Source: JANQEU01 sp965242805
GTDB lineage: Bacteria > Bacteroidota > Bacteroidia > Cytophagales > Cyclobacteriaceae
DNA: 64,000 nt
Assembly: GCA_965242805.1 (NCBI GenBank)
Contig: CBDETD010000002.1
Location: 2,914,001-2,978,000 of the forward strand
Reading direction: 5' to 3'
The position numbers and the translations under genes were made by a program. A model generated the notes under the pieces. That model was not told where the DNA came from. It did no database searches and saw nothing but the letters and a program-made list of their open reading frames with translations. Of this stretch, positions 18,685-26,558 are shown in pieces (the first letter of the stretch is position 1; each line of letters begins with the position of its first letter).

Positions 18685-18779
18685 AGTCGATCAATTTCAA
18701 CAGTGAATGTGTCCATAGGCAAATATGGATTCTTGATTTCTGCGGCTTTTACATCAAATGGCAGAAAAACGAGACAATT
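18655..18779. repeat. 125-bp direct repeat, left copy
   Basis: This copy is about 92 percent identical to 19411-19535 (ten differences in 125 positions, all transitions, no gaps). It contains the end of the BNR gene and, on the other strand, a copy of the last codons of the methyltransferase gene. The homology stops sharply at both ends, and the RAYT unit fills the space between copies. Confidence 0.95.
18681..18779 (-). pseudogene. Duplicated C-terminal fragment of the methyltransferase gene
   Basis: On the minus strand the left repeat reads CLVFLPFDVKAAEIKNPYLP and then a tail ending in VEIDRL and TAA. This is the methyltransferase C-terminus with four substitutions. It has no upstream coding part of its own, only the palindrome and the transposase 3' end. 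It is a by-product of the duplication. Confidence 0.85.
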
Positions 18780-18786
18780 TACACTA

Positions 18787-18808
18787 CCTTAAGCTTCCAA
18801 GCTTAAGG
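18787..18808. repeat. REP-like palindrome, left end of RAYT unit
   Basis: Arms CCTTAAGCTT and AAGCTTAAGG (10 bp, perfect) are separated by two bases. The palindrome abuts the transposase stop codon at 18809-18811. It shares the outer CCTTAAGC half with the palindrome at 19384-19404. A CTAC at 18784-18787 is the complement of the GTAG tetranucleotide seen next to proteobacterial REPs, but this may be chance. Confidence 0.85.
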
Positions 18809-19354
18809 TTATTCCAAAAACTCAACCTCAATCAATCCTTTTATTCCAGCGTAGTTCCTAGCACTGGAATACAAATAATCTTCCGCATTTTCAACGATAC
18901 CTGCTTCGATAGCATTATTATGAATGTACTCCAACTTCTGTTGTCCAAATGAATTACTGATGATTTCCTTTGGATGATTATCTTGTTGCCAAAATTGGAA
19001 CGTTTTGTTATTTGAATTTTGTGACCCAGCTATTTCAAATACTTCCATCATCCATTCTCGTCTGCTTTCGCCAATTGCCTGGATCAGTTTCAGAATTCTT
19101 CTACTTGTAAATCCTTTCATGTCTCTAAGTATATCCGACAAATTTCCACCGCTGGCTCTAACGATCATATGAACATGATTACTCATTAAAATCCAGCTAT
19201 ACACAATCAATCCCTTTTCTTTTTGACAGAACCGAATCGAGTCAAGAAATACATCTTTGTATTCTTTTCTGGTAAAAACGTCAATCCATCCAACCGTAGC
19301 AAATGTGATAAAATAAATGCCTTCCGGGTTATTGATTTTGTATTCACTGGGCAT
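18809..19354 (-). CDS. REP-associated tyrosine transposase (RAYT, Y1/HUH family)
   Basis: This single-strand-specific HUH endonuclease has 181 residues. The metal-binding HUH motif is H60-V-H62 in SNHVHMIV and the catalytic tyrosine is Y143 in LEYIHNNAIEAGIV, followed by YLYSSARNYAG, all diagnostic of RAYTs related to IS200 TnpA. RAYTs are usually single-copy, domesticated genes that mobilise REP/BIME hairpins rather than themselves. The gene looks intact and is framed by two CCTTAAGC palindromes. It sits between two genes that are otherwise adjacent and convergent. Confidence 0.92.
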   Translation of the reverse strand: MPSEYKINNPEGIYFITFATVGWIDVFTRKEYKDVFLDSIRFCQKEKGLIVYSWILMSNHVHMIVRASGGNLSDILRDMKGFTSRRILKLIQAIGESRREWMMEVFEIAGSQNSNNKTFQFWQQDNHPKEIISNSFGQQKLEYIHNNAIEAGIVENAEDYLYSSARNYAGIKGLIEVEFLE

Positions 19355-19383
19355 ATATCAAATAAAACGTCAATATGGTTGAA

Positions 19384-19404
19384 CCTTAAGCGAGACGCTT
19401 AAGG
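19384..19404. repeat. REP-like palindrome, right end of RAYT unit
   Basis: Arms CCTTAAGCG and CGCTTAAGG (9 bp, perfect) flank the trinucleotide AGA. It lies 29 bp upstream of the transposase start and 6 bp from the right 125-bp repeat. Its outer arms match the left palindrome over eight bases. Confidence 0.85.
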
Positions 19405-19410
19405 GAGCTC

Positions 19411-19535
19411 ACCATCTTGAAGATAAATATCTCGGGTTAGAGCTGATCAATTTCAACAGTGAATGTGTCCACAGGTAAATATGGATTCTTGATTTCTGCG
19501 ACTTCCACATCAAATGGCAGAAAAGCGAGACAATT
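19411..19535. repeat. 125-bp direct repeat, right copy
   Basis: Right partner of 18655-18779. It carries the real 3' end of the methyltransferase gene on the minus strand and, on the plus strand, an orphan copy of the last codons of the BNR gene (TILKINISG and a TAG at 19438-19440). Confidence 0.95.
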
Positions 19536-20252
19536 AGTTTGATAAACATGAAAAAGTTGATGTCGTTTTCCTTCAGGTACCCCTTTCAATATTCCGTATA
19601 AAACCTCATAGTTTACACGGGAATAATCTGTCATGTAATCATGCCACACCACAATGCTTTTTTCATGAAGCAAATGGTTAAACACGCTTCCTGTGTCTTT
19701 ACTCACTTGTTTCCAATGATGATCCCCATCAATGAAAATGAGGTCGAATCTGTCCTCAAAGTTCTTAAAGTCCAATTGCTGAGAATCTGCCAAAATCCCC
19801 TGTATCTGGTCATCAGCGTTGACATAGAAATTCTGAGCTTCAATTTCTGCTTTTGAATAACCGTGTTGCTTTAGTTTCTCTTTTCCAAAATTTATGGTCA
19901 CACAAAGGTCAGTGTGAGGAGCTAAATTCATTACACTTTCACCCCGCCATGTCCCTATTTCCATGTACTTGCAACCATCAAATTTCTGAGACAATGATTT
20001 TAAAAGTGCAAGATCTATCGGTGAAGAGGTTCCTCCCAGAAAGCTATATGGCTTAATAGTTATGGGAAACTCAATTCCAAGCGAACCGAATGTGGTTATT
20101 TGACATCCTGAATCGAACTGTGGAAATTCTCTCCCTACTTTTCGTTGGAATTCTCTATTGTTATTCAATACAAAATAGAGACTTTTAGGATTAAGGGCTA
20201 CTTTAGCAAAAGCCAGGAGTCCTTTCGAAACATGGTTAAGAATCGTAGACAA
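19437..20252 (-). CDS. Class I SAM-dependent methyltransferase
   Basis: This 271-residue protein has the Methyltransf_24/TylF-like pattern: motif I variant KYMEIGTWRGESVM, an acidic strand and FDLIFIDGDHHWKQV, then IVVWHDY. Such enzymes methylate small molecules or sugars; the substrate is unknown. It starts at a TTG 7 or 16 bp from the divergent sulfotransferase start, and the pair may modify the same glycan or metabolite (inference). Its 3' end lies in the right 125-bp repeat. Confidence 0.75.
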   Translation of the reverse strand: MSTILNHVSKGLLAFAKVALNPKSLYFVLNNNREFQRKVGREFPQFDSGCQITTFGSLGIEFPITIKPYSFLGGTSSPIDLALLKSLSQKFDGCKYMEIGTWRGESVMNLAPHTDLCVTINFGKEKLKQHGYSKAEIEAQNFYVNADDQIQGILADSQQLDFKNFEDRFDLIFIDGDHHWKQVSKDTGSVFNHLLHEKSIVVWHDYMTDYSRVNYEVLYGILKGVPEGKRHQLFHVYQTNCLAFLPFDVEVAEIKNPYLPVDTFTVEIDQL

Positions 20253-20268
20253 TTCCTCAGTGATTTTG

Positions 20269-21180
20269 ATGAGAAGGCTTAAGCTAGCAAGAATACTTCA
20301 GTCCGCGGCAAGATTATTGCCAAAGAAATATCCGCTTGAGGGTAGCGGTCATATCGAAGCCCCCATTTTCATTCTGGGTTCTGGTAGAAATGGAAGTACA
20401 TTATTAAACAGGATCCTTAATGAACACGGGGAAATATTTATACCTCCGGAGCAATATTTTCTTGGCCCCAGTATTGTGAAATTCAATCTTTACAATTTTC
20501 TCAACTGGAGAGACCTTGCTAAAATCATTGTAGGTGAATTACTACCCGGTAGCGGGACACACTATTGGCATATTCAATTGGATAATCTTTTGGAGAAGGT
20601 GCTAAAGTCAGAAAAAAACCTTCAAAAGGTCATTGATATCATATTTCGTCATGTTGATCCCTTAAATAAAAAACTGTGGGGAGACACAACACCGTCCAAT
20701 ACAAGGTACCTTCCAGAGATTTTTTCTCTTTTCCCGAAAGCCAGGTACATATTTTTGATCAGGGATGGAAGAGATGTCGTTGCCTCATACATCCAGGGGA
20801 ATGAGAAAAGCTATGGAGAATTGTGCAAGTTTAACAATGCAATGGCCCATTGGAAATCAACTGCCGGTTACTACAATTGGCTAAATAAAAGAACGGACGT
20901 ATATCTTCTGAAATATGAAAGGCTTGTGACCTCCCCTGAGGAGGAACTCAGGAAATTGAGCGATTACCTGAAAGTTGATTATACAAAGGAGTTCTTTCAT
21001 TACCATGAACATTTTCCCGACAATAGATTTTATCATGGACCGGAACATGCCAATGTGCTTAAGCCTATTTTTAGTGATTCTGTAGGGAATTGGGAAAAGT
21101 CTCTTTCGGAAGAACAGCAATTGATTTGCAATGAAATATTGAAAAAGGAACTTTTATCCTTTGGCTATTATAGTCCATGA
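20269..21180 (+). CDS. Sulfotransferase family protein
   Basis: This 303-residue protein has the PAPS-binding motifs: 5'-phosphosulfate loop ILGSGRNGSTLLNRIL near residue 35 and the 3'-phosphate motif FLIRDGRDVVASYI near residue 165. It is predicted to transfer sulfate from PAPS to a hydroxyl or amino group of a carbohydrate or lipid. The ATG at 20269 was preferred, with an in-frame GTG at 20260 as the alternative. It is divergent from the methyltransferase, which suggests a joint role in decorating a surface molecule. Confidence 0.85.
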   Translation: MRRLKLARILQSAARLLPKKYPLEGSGHIEAPIFILGSGRNGSTLLNRILNEHGEIFIPPEQYFLGPSIVKFNLYNFLNWRDLAKIIVGELLPGSGTHYWHIQLDNLLEKVLKSEKNLQKVIDIIFRHVDPLNKKLWGDTTPSNTRYLPEIFSLFPKARYIFLIRDGRDVVASYIQGNEKSYGELCKFNNAMAHWKSTAGYYNWLNKRTDVYLLKYERLVTSPEEELRKLSDYLKVDYTKEFFHYHEHFPDNRFYHGPEHANVLKPIFSDSVGNWEKSLSEEQQLICNEILKKELLSFGYYSP

Positions 21181-21226
21181 AAGAATTTTACTATTCAAAT
21201 CTTAGTCCTTTTGAGAACATGTGAAC

Positions 21227-21745
21227 ATGAAAAGGAAAAAATCAAAGAGAAAGATCAGCACTGGGGTAGTCATTGGCCTAATAGCTATTGGGATTAACAT
21301 AATTACCGTTTCGGTTTACATCTATCAGACCAATATCATGCGGGAGCAGCAACACGCATCGGTGTGGCCTTATCTGGAATGGAGGTCCATTTACAATCAG
21401 AATGATGGATTCATGTTGCAGGTTAGAAATAATGGAGTTGGCCCTGCATTGATAACCTCTTCCAAAATGAGGATCAATGGAGAAGATTTTTTGGCCATAG
21501 ATAGTTTACTCATAGAGATGTTGGGCACCACCAGTTTTCCATATTTAAAAGGGGAAATCAATAATCGAGTTCTCCCTGCTGGCCAATCGATCAATTTGAT
21601 AAAGTCTGAGGATCCAAAATGGTCTGAATTGTTATTTGGAAATCTCAGAAGTCACCAATTTGAATTGGAAATCAACTATGAATCCATTTACGGAGATAAA
21701 TGGATTTGTGAGGGATTAACTGTTTACCAAATTGATCCCAATTGA
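21227..21745 (+). CDS. Single-pass membrane protein of unknown function
   Basis: A basic N-terminus (KRKKSKRK) precedes one TM helix (about residues 13-33), and the remaining 140 residues are predicted extracytoplasmic and beta-rich, including MLQVRNNGVGPALI, a phrase common in small uncharacterised membrane proteins. No known catalytic motif is visible. An upstream in-frame GTG at 21221 is the alternative start. Confidence 0.6.
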   Translation: MKRKKSKRKISTGVVIGLIAIGINIITVSVYIYQTNIMREQQHASVWPYLEWRSIYNQNDGFMLQVRNNGVGPALITSSKMRINGEDFLAIDSLLIEMLGTTSFPYLKGEINNRVLPAGQSINLIKSEDPKWSELLFGNLRSHQFELEINYESIYGDKWICEGLTVYQIDPN

Positions 21746-21800
21746 CTCGAGTTTATTGATTTCTTGAAAGGTATCGTTTAGGAAAGATTTTGAATGATTG

Positions 21801-21808
21801 TACTTTTG
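21801..21808 (+). promoter_or_regulatory. Candidate -7 promoter element very close to hemB (TACTTTTG)
   Basis: TACTTTTG matches TAnnTTTG and is separated from the hemB ATG at 21813 by only four bases. With usual Bacteroidota spacing, transcription would start at or beside the A of the ATG, giving a leaderless mRNA. A TTTA at 21777-21780 is a weak -33 candidate. Confidence 0.4.
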
Positions 21809-21812
21809 TCCC

Positions 21813-22787
21813 ATGCAAATTCGAAGGCCAAGAAGATTACGGCAAAATCAATCAATAAGGGATCTTACCCAGGAAACCATTCTTTCTACCGATGATCTGA
21901 TATTCCCACTTTTCTTACTTGATGGCACCAATCAAAAAAGTGAGGTAGAATCGATGCCGGGAATTTACCGGTTATCTCAGGATCTTATGCTGAAGGAGAT
22001 TGAAGAATGCTTGAAACTAGGCATTAAGGCTTTCGACATTTTTCCTGTGGTGGAGGAAGAGCATAAGGACAAGTATGCTTCCAACAGCCACAATAAGCGT
22101 TTTTTTTACCCTGAGGCTCTGGATGAAATCAAAACCCAGTTTCCTGAAGCCCTGATTATCACCGACGTGGCCATGGACCCATATAGTTCAGATGGGCATG
22201 ATGGGATTGTCCGTGATGGAAAGATCATCAACGATGAGACACTCGAAATACTGGGGAAAATGGCCTTAACACAGGCCGAAACCGGAATTGATATGATCGG
22301 TCCCTCGGATATGATGGATGGAAGAGTTGGGTATTTACGAGAGGTTCTCGATCAGAATGGATTCCAGGACACAGGTATAATGTCCTACACCGCAAAGTAC
22401 GCCAGCGCATTTTATGGTCCATTTAGGGATGCTCTGGATTCAGCTCCCAAATTTGGGGATAAGAAAACATACCAAATGAATCCTGCAAACAGGGCTGAGG
22501 CCATATTAGAGGCTCAAATGGATTTCGACGAAGGAGCGGATGTTCTGATGGTTAAGCCCGCATTGCCTTACCTGGATATTATCGGAGACCTGAAAAGGAA
22601 CTTTCCTATACCCATTGCCGCATACAATGTCTCGGGAGAATACTCAATGATCAAGGCTGCTGACCAAAAAGGTTGGTTGGATGGTCCAAAAGTCATGATG
22701 GAATCTTTGATATCGATCAAAAGGGCAGGAGCTGATATAATCCTCACCTATTTCGCAAAGGAAGCTGCAGAGCATTTAAGTGAATAG
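21813..22787 (+). CDS. hemB: Porphobilinogen synthase (delta-aminolevulinate dehydratase)
   Basis: This 324-residue enzyme condenses two 5-aminolevulinate molecules in heme synthesis. The Schiff-base lysine is in VMVKPALPYLD and the second lysine is in the FGDKKTYQM region. The metal loop reads DVAMDPYSSDGHDG with no cysteine cluster, so the enzyme is of the zinc-independent (Mg-type) class. The start at ATG 21813 (MQIRRPRRLR) fits the family better than the TTG at 21798. It ends 3 bp before the convergent outer-membrane protein gene. Confidence 0.95.
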   Translation: MQIRRPRRLRQNQSIRDLTQETILSTDDLIFPLFLLDGTNQKSEVESMPGIYRLSQDLMLKEIEECLKLGIKAFDIFPVVEEEHKDKYASNSHNKRFFYPEALDEIKTQFPEALIITDVAMDPYSSDGHDGIVRDGKIINDETLEILGKMALTQAETGIDMIGPSDMMDGRVGYLREVLDQNGFQDTGIMSYTAKYASAFYGPFRDALDSAPKFGDKKTYQMNPANRAEAILEAQMDFDEGADVLMVKPALPYLDIIGDLKRNFPIPIAAYNVSGEYSMIKAADQKGWLDGPKVMMESLISIKRAGADIILTYFAKEAAEHLSE

Positions 22788-22790
22788 TGA

Positions 22791-23369
22791 TCAATAGATC
22801 AAATAACTTAATGTCATCTGAAGGTAAAACTCATTTTTGCTGTACGGATATGGATCGAGGTCTGTTGTATTCTTGATTCTCCCAAAAAGTGTATTGACTT
22901 CTGCCATTAAGTGAGGAATCATTTCAATACTTACCCCAAGGTTTACCATAGTCCCCGTACCCATTTTCTTACCTTTCTCAACGCCAGTTCTTATATGACC
23001 CAAACCTCCGATCCAATATACCTTTGGATTAGAAGGAAAGTTTATGGCTACACCTCCACCATTGTAAATTGATCTGTATGGCGAAATAGTAGTATTGGAA
23101 GGTGACATTTTGCTGGTGCCAAAAAGCAGGATGTGATTGTTAATCCCCCAGCCGGCTTTGAGATCCAGGGCCATTGCTCTGAAACCACTGAATTCCTTTG
23201 TTCTGAATCTTTCTTCGATAAAATATGAGTCCGCATGCTTGGAAAAACCCATCCCTAGTCCGATCCCAACAATAATCCCTGTTTTATCAGGTTGAATGAG
23301 ATTCTGAGAATATAAATCCCCTGAGACTATACCTATCAGTATAGAAAAAATCACTGCAGTCGAACGCAT
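22791..23369 (-). CDS. Small outer-membrane beta-barrel-like protein
   Basis: This 192-residue protein has a signal peptide (cleavage near residue 21, before QNLIQ) and alternating hydrophobic, aromatic-rich strands ending in a C-terminal tyrosine (QMTLSYLIY), as in outer-membrane barrels. It resembles the many short barrel proteins of Bacteroidota that have no assigned role. It converges with hemB at a distance of 3 bp and lacks partners on its strand. Confidence 0.6.
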   Translation of the reverse strand: MRSTAVIFSILIGIVSGDLYSQNLIQPDKTGIIVGIGLGMGFSKHADSYFIEERFRTKEFSGFRAMALDLKAGWGINNHILLFGTSKMSPSNTTISPYRSIYNGGGVAINFPSNPKVYWIGGLGHIRTGVEKGKKMGTGTMVNLGVSIEMIPHLMAEVNTLFGRIKNTTDLDPYPYSKNEFYLQMTLSYLIY

Positions 23370-23453
23370 TTCCAGCCAAGGTTAGTTGCTGATTAAACCG
23401 ACTTATGGCCTAAAACCCTTAATTGATAATTGACTTTATTGTAAATAACTAAA

Positions 23454-23834
23454 TCACTCGAAGAGGTCTTCCTCCCTTTCCAACATCAGTATGGCAGACT
23501 GGGGAACGATGAAGTACCTTTCACCTTCAAATTTTATTTCGAAAGCACTCTTCTGAAGAAAAATGGCTTTGTCTCCCTCTTTAGCCTGGAGTGGGAGATA
23601 CTTCACTTTCTCATCGTCGGGTTTCCAGTCATCATCCTCATCGATCGCAAAAGGCACGGGATAGCCTGGACCGGCTTTTACGATGTATCCCGTCTGTATC
23701 TTTTCTTTTTCCTGAACCCCCGGTGGGAGGAAAATCCCAGATTCGGTTTTTTCAGATTCTTTCTGTGGTTTGATTAACACCCTGTCCCCGACAACAATCA
23801 GTTTTCGTAGTTTATTTTCAGCTGTTAACTCCAT
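23454..23834 (-). CDS. GroES-like co-chaperonin homologue
   Basis: The 126-residue protein keeps the Cpn10 fold signature: LIVVGDRVLIKP at the N-terminus, a mobile-loop region TESGIFLPP, then GYIVKAGPGYP and a C-terminal block YFIVPQSAILMLERE. Unlike canonical GroES (about 95 residues) it has an acidic insertion (IDEDDDWKPDDEK) in the middle. There is no groEL beside it, so it is probably a paralogue of the main groES. I chose ATG 23834, preceded by a good -7 element, over the longer frame start at 23882. Confidence 0.8.
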   Translation of the reverse strand: MELTAENKLRKLIVVGDRVLIKPQKESEKTESGIFLPPGVQEKEKIQTGYIVKAGPGYPVPFAIDEDDDWKPDDEKVKYLPLQAKEGDKAIFLQKSAFEIKFEGERYFIVPQSAILMLEREEDLFE

Positions 23835-23850
23835 AATTTGTAGAAAGCCG

Positions 23851-23858
23851 CAAATGTA
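23851..23858 (-). promoter_or_regulatory. Candidate promoter for the GroES-like gene
   Basis: On the minus strand TACATTTG (23858 to 23851) matches TAnnTTTG. TTTG at 23883 to 23880 lies 21 bp upstream, an acceptable -33 element. It sits between the rmuC stop and the GroES-like start, so the latter probably has its own promoter. Confidence 0.55.
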
Positions 23859-23871
23859 AAACTTAAACTTC

Positions 23872-25257
23872 TCAAGGCCCAAAAAGGTTCGGTTGACCTA
23901 ATTGCTTGGAGATGCTCTCTTCATCCATTTCCTCCTTTGACCTCTCAACCAATCTATTGTCAATGGATTTGGAGGTTTTCGCTCCCAGTTCTTTGAGCCG
24001 TTCAGTTTTTCTGATCAGGTTATCCTTGCCATCCACTAATTTATTCATTGCCTTTTCATACTCAGATTTCGACTGATCCAGCGACTTGCCGACTTTGATC
24101 AGGTCCTGAACAAATGCCTCAAACTTATCATAAAGAGCGCCACCCTGTCGAGCGATTTCAATGGCATTTCGGTTTTGGTATTCGTTTTTCCAGATATTGG
24201 CAATGGTCCTTAAAGTGGCAATCAATGTGGCCGGACTGACAATGATGATATTCTTGTGATGGGCCTCATTGTAGAGCTCCCCACCATCCTGAACGATCAA
24301 TGCAAAAGCCGCTTCAATAGGAATGAACATCAACACATAGTCGAGAGATCCTCCATCAAATAACTGGTTATAGTTCTTGCCGGCAAGATTTTTGACATGT
24401 GCCTTTACTGCGATAATATGTTCTTTGAGATGCTGCTCCCTTTCTTCTTCGCTCTCAGCGTTGACGTACTTCTCATACGCTGTTAAAGTCGCTTTCGCAT
24501 CTATGACGATGTTTTTGTTTTCAGGCAGCCGAATGATAACATCAGGCCTGAGCCTCCTGCCCTCATCCGTTGAATGGGACTCCTGTGTAAAGTATTCCCT
24601 GTCTTTTTCGAGGCCAGATTGCTCCAGGATCCGTTCCAGGACCAATTCACCCCAGTTCCCCTGGATACGTGTATCTCCCTTCAAGGCCTTGGTCAAATTT
24701 TCAGCTTCCTGGCTCATCTTCTTATTCAATTCCCGAAGACTGATTATTTGTTCACGCAAAGCTGAGTTCCTCTCCAGGCTCTCTTTATTGGTCTGCTCCA
24801 CTTTCTTCTCAAAGTCGCTTATCTTTTCTCCAAGCGGTTTCAGAAGGTCGAATAGATTTGATTTGTTTTGATCTGTGAATTTCTTGCTTTTTTCTTCGAA
24901 GATCTCGTTAGCCAAATTCTTAAATTGGTTGGTAAACTTCTCCTGAAGTTCTGTGATCTCGTTCTTCTGCTCTGTAATTCTCTCTTGCAGGTTTCTGTAG
25001 TCTGAGTCGAGACTTGCTTTTTGATTACTCAGTAAAATGAATTTTTCCCGTTCATTTCGAAGTTCCTCGGAAACCTGCTTCACTTCATTGAGATGTTGTG
25101 TACTACGTTCCTTTTCCAGTTGTAACTCAAGTTTCAGGCTGTGCGACTGGCTGTCTTCTACATGATCTTTTTGAAATTTTAACTTTCCGATCAGAAATCC
25201 GATAGCAATCCCAGATATCAAACCCACAGTAACCAGAAGAATTAAAGTCAAATCCAT
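23872..25257 (-). CDS. rmuC: DNA recombination protein RmuC
   Basis: RmuC-family proteins limit inversions at short inverted repeats and contain a nuclease-like fold. This 461-residue protein has a TM helix (about 4-24), a long coiled coil (about 35-185), then the conserved RmuC domain with GNWGELVLERILEQSGLEKDREY, RLRPDVIIRLPENKNIVIDAKATL and VSPATLIATLRTIANIW. Length is usual. It is probably transcribed alone. Confidence 0.94.
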   Translation of the reverse strand: MDLTLILLVTVGLISGIAIGFLIGKLKFQKDHVEDSQSHSLKLELQLEKERSTQHLNEVKQVSEELRNEREKFILLSNQKASLDSDYRNLQERITEQKNEITELQEKFTNQFKNLANEIFEEKSKKFTDQNKSNLFDLLKPLGEKISDFEKKVEQTNKESLERNSALREQIISLRELNKKMSQEAENLTKALKGDTRIQGNWGELVLERILEQSGLEKDREYFTQESHSTDEGRRLRPDVIIRLPENKNIVIDAKATLTAYEKYVNAESEEEREQHLKEHIIAVKAHVKNLAGKNYNQLFDGGSLDYVLMFIPIEAAFALIVQDGGELYNEAHHKNIIIVSPATLIATLRTIANIWKNEYQNRNAIEIARQGGALYDKFEAFVQDLIKVGKSLDQSKSEYEKAMNKLVDGKDNLIRKTERLKELGAKTSKSIDNRLVERSKEEMDEESISKQLGQPNLFGP

Positions 25258-25261
25258 TATC

Positions 25262-25269
25262 CAAATTTA
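25262..25269 (-). promoter_or_regulatory. Candidate -7 promoter element beside rmuC (TAAATTTG)
   Basis: The minus-strand TAAATTTG (25269 to 25262) is four bases from the rmuC ATG at 25257, again placing the likely transcription start at the start codon. No -33 element with proper spacing is obvious. Confidence 0.4.
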
Positions 25270-25338
25270 AACCATTATTGCAACAAGGAACTACTTGTGA
25301 CCAAGCTTAGGTTTATATCAAACAATTATTAATGATCA

Positions 25339-26097
25339 ATGTGTTTAATAACCTTCGCCATTAACGTGAATGATGACTATCCCTTTATCCTGATTGCGAA
25401 CAGGGATGAATTCTATGAACGACCTACTCTACCCGCTCATCAATGGGAAGGTATGGATATCATTGCCGGTAAAGACCTAAAAGCCAACGGTACCTGGATG
25501 GGGGTTTCAAATAAGGGGAGATTTGCAGCTGTCACCAATTTCAGAGACCCATTTAATATAAGAGATGATGCCAGAAGTCGTGGAGACCTTCCCCTTGCCT
25601 ATCTGAAATCCTCTATAAGTGATGAGTCTTATATGGAGGAAATTCAGCAGAGGTCCAAGGAATACAATGGCTTCAATCTACTTACGATGTCAAATGGAGC
25701 TCTTTTTCATTTTAGCAATTATGAAAATAAGATCAATAGGTTCGATTCCGGGATCCATGGATTGAGTAATGCCCTGATGAATACGAGTTGGCCTAAAGTT
25801 GAAAGGATCAAACAAGAATTTAAAAAAGCAATTTCTCGAAATTTGGATCATGATACCCTCTTCGGAATTTTGGCTGATGAAAATCTCGCTGAGGATCATG
25901 AATTGCCGAGTACCGGTTTGCCTTTCGAGTGGGAAAAAAAATTGTCCGCGATATGTATTCGCTCGGAAAATTATGGGACTTGTTGTAGTTCAATCGTTAC
26001 AATAGACAAGAATAATCATATGACTTTCGTTGAAAAGACGTATGCTGTTGGAGACAGAATTGAGGACATACGAACCTTCAAATTGAAAATTGAATGA
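25339..26097 (+). CDS. NRDE-family protein (TANGO2-like)
   Basis: This 252-residue protein begins MCLITFAIN, with Cys2 available as an N-terminal nucleophile after Met removal, and has the eponymous IANRDEFYERPT and GGTW-like NGTWMGVSNKGRFAAVTNFRDP. NRDE proteins resemble N-terminal-nucleophile hydrolases; TANGO2 relatives have been linked to heme or lipid handling, but the reaction is not settled. The stop overlaps the next gene as ATGA. Confidence 0.87.
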   Translation: MCLITFAINVNDDYPFILIANRDEFYERPTLPAHQWEGMDIIAGKDLKANGTWMGVSNKGRFAAVTNFRDPFNIRDDARSRGDLPLAYLKSSISDESYMEEIQQRSKEYNGFNLLTMSNGALFHFSNYENKINRFDSGIHGLSNALMNTSWPKVERIKQEFKKAISRNLDHDTLFGILADENLAEDHELPSTGLPFEWEKKLSAICIRSENYGTCCSSIVTIDKNNHMTFVEKTYAVGDRIEDIRTFKLKIE

Positions 26098-26558
26098 GGA
26101 AGATCTATGTCATCCTGAGTATGATACTATTGATCACCCTGATCCATTGTGAAAATGATAATGGGATCTCAGAAAACCTCATGGAGGGAAGGATTGGGGG
26201 CGTCGAATGGGAATTTCAATATGCCAAAGCCTTCTACAGTAATTTTGGAGATGAATACATGGTTGAGATCTTCGGGCAACGGGAGACACCTGTTGATCCG
26301 TGTTCGGTGAATAGTATCCTTGGGTATATCTCGCTAACAATTCCCAATGAAACGGGTTTTTACCCTCTTCCTTTCGCTGATGCTTCCGAAAGCCTAAAAT
26401 TCCATCAACCTGGTGTAGGTCAGGACTTTTTTCTGGCCAGTAGTGGATTTGTGGAAGTGTTTAGCATTGAAGGTCGTAGAGTAGGAGGCTTTATTCAAGC
26501 CACCTTCGACGATGATAATACTGTTGAGGGAACTTTTGTTTTTGATAGATGTAACTAA
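26094..26558 (+). CDS. Hypothetical lipoprotein
   Basis: A lipoprotein signal with LIHC (Cys at residue 19) precedes a 135-residue beta-rich domain that contains two further cysteines, the last in the terminal FDRCN. The layout resembles small Bacteroidota envelope proteins of unknown function. It is ATGA-coupled to the NRDE gene and overlaps the convergent gcvP by 4 bp. Confidence 0.6.
   Translation: MRKIYVILSMILLITLIHCENDNGISENLMEGRIGGVEWEFQYAKAFYSNFGDEYMVEIFGQRETPVDPCSVNSILGYISLTIPNETGFYPLPFADASESLKFHQPGVGQDFFLASSGFVEVFSIEGRRVGGFIQATFDDDNTVEGTFVFDRCN

Larger units (their letters stand above)
18780..19410. mobile_element. RAYT unit bounded by palindromes
   Basis: This 631-bp unit consists of a REP-associated tyrosine transposase gene with a palindrome 7 bp inside its left boundary (18787-18808) and another 6 bp inside its right boundary (19384-19404). 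The boundaries are defined as the positions where the flanking 125-bp repeats end. This arrangement suggests a non-autonomously moving or domesticated unit that inserted at the junction of two convergent genes. Confidence 0.8.

Noticed and set aside
18780..19410. Classical insertion sequence (IS200/IS605)
   Set aside because: The protein has the RAYT C-terminal region and framing palindromes; there is no TnpB and no typical IS200 ends.
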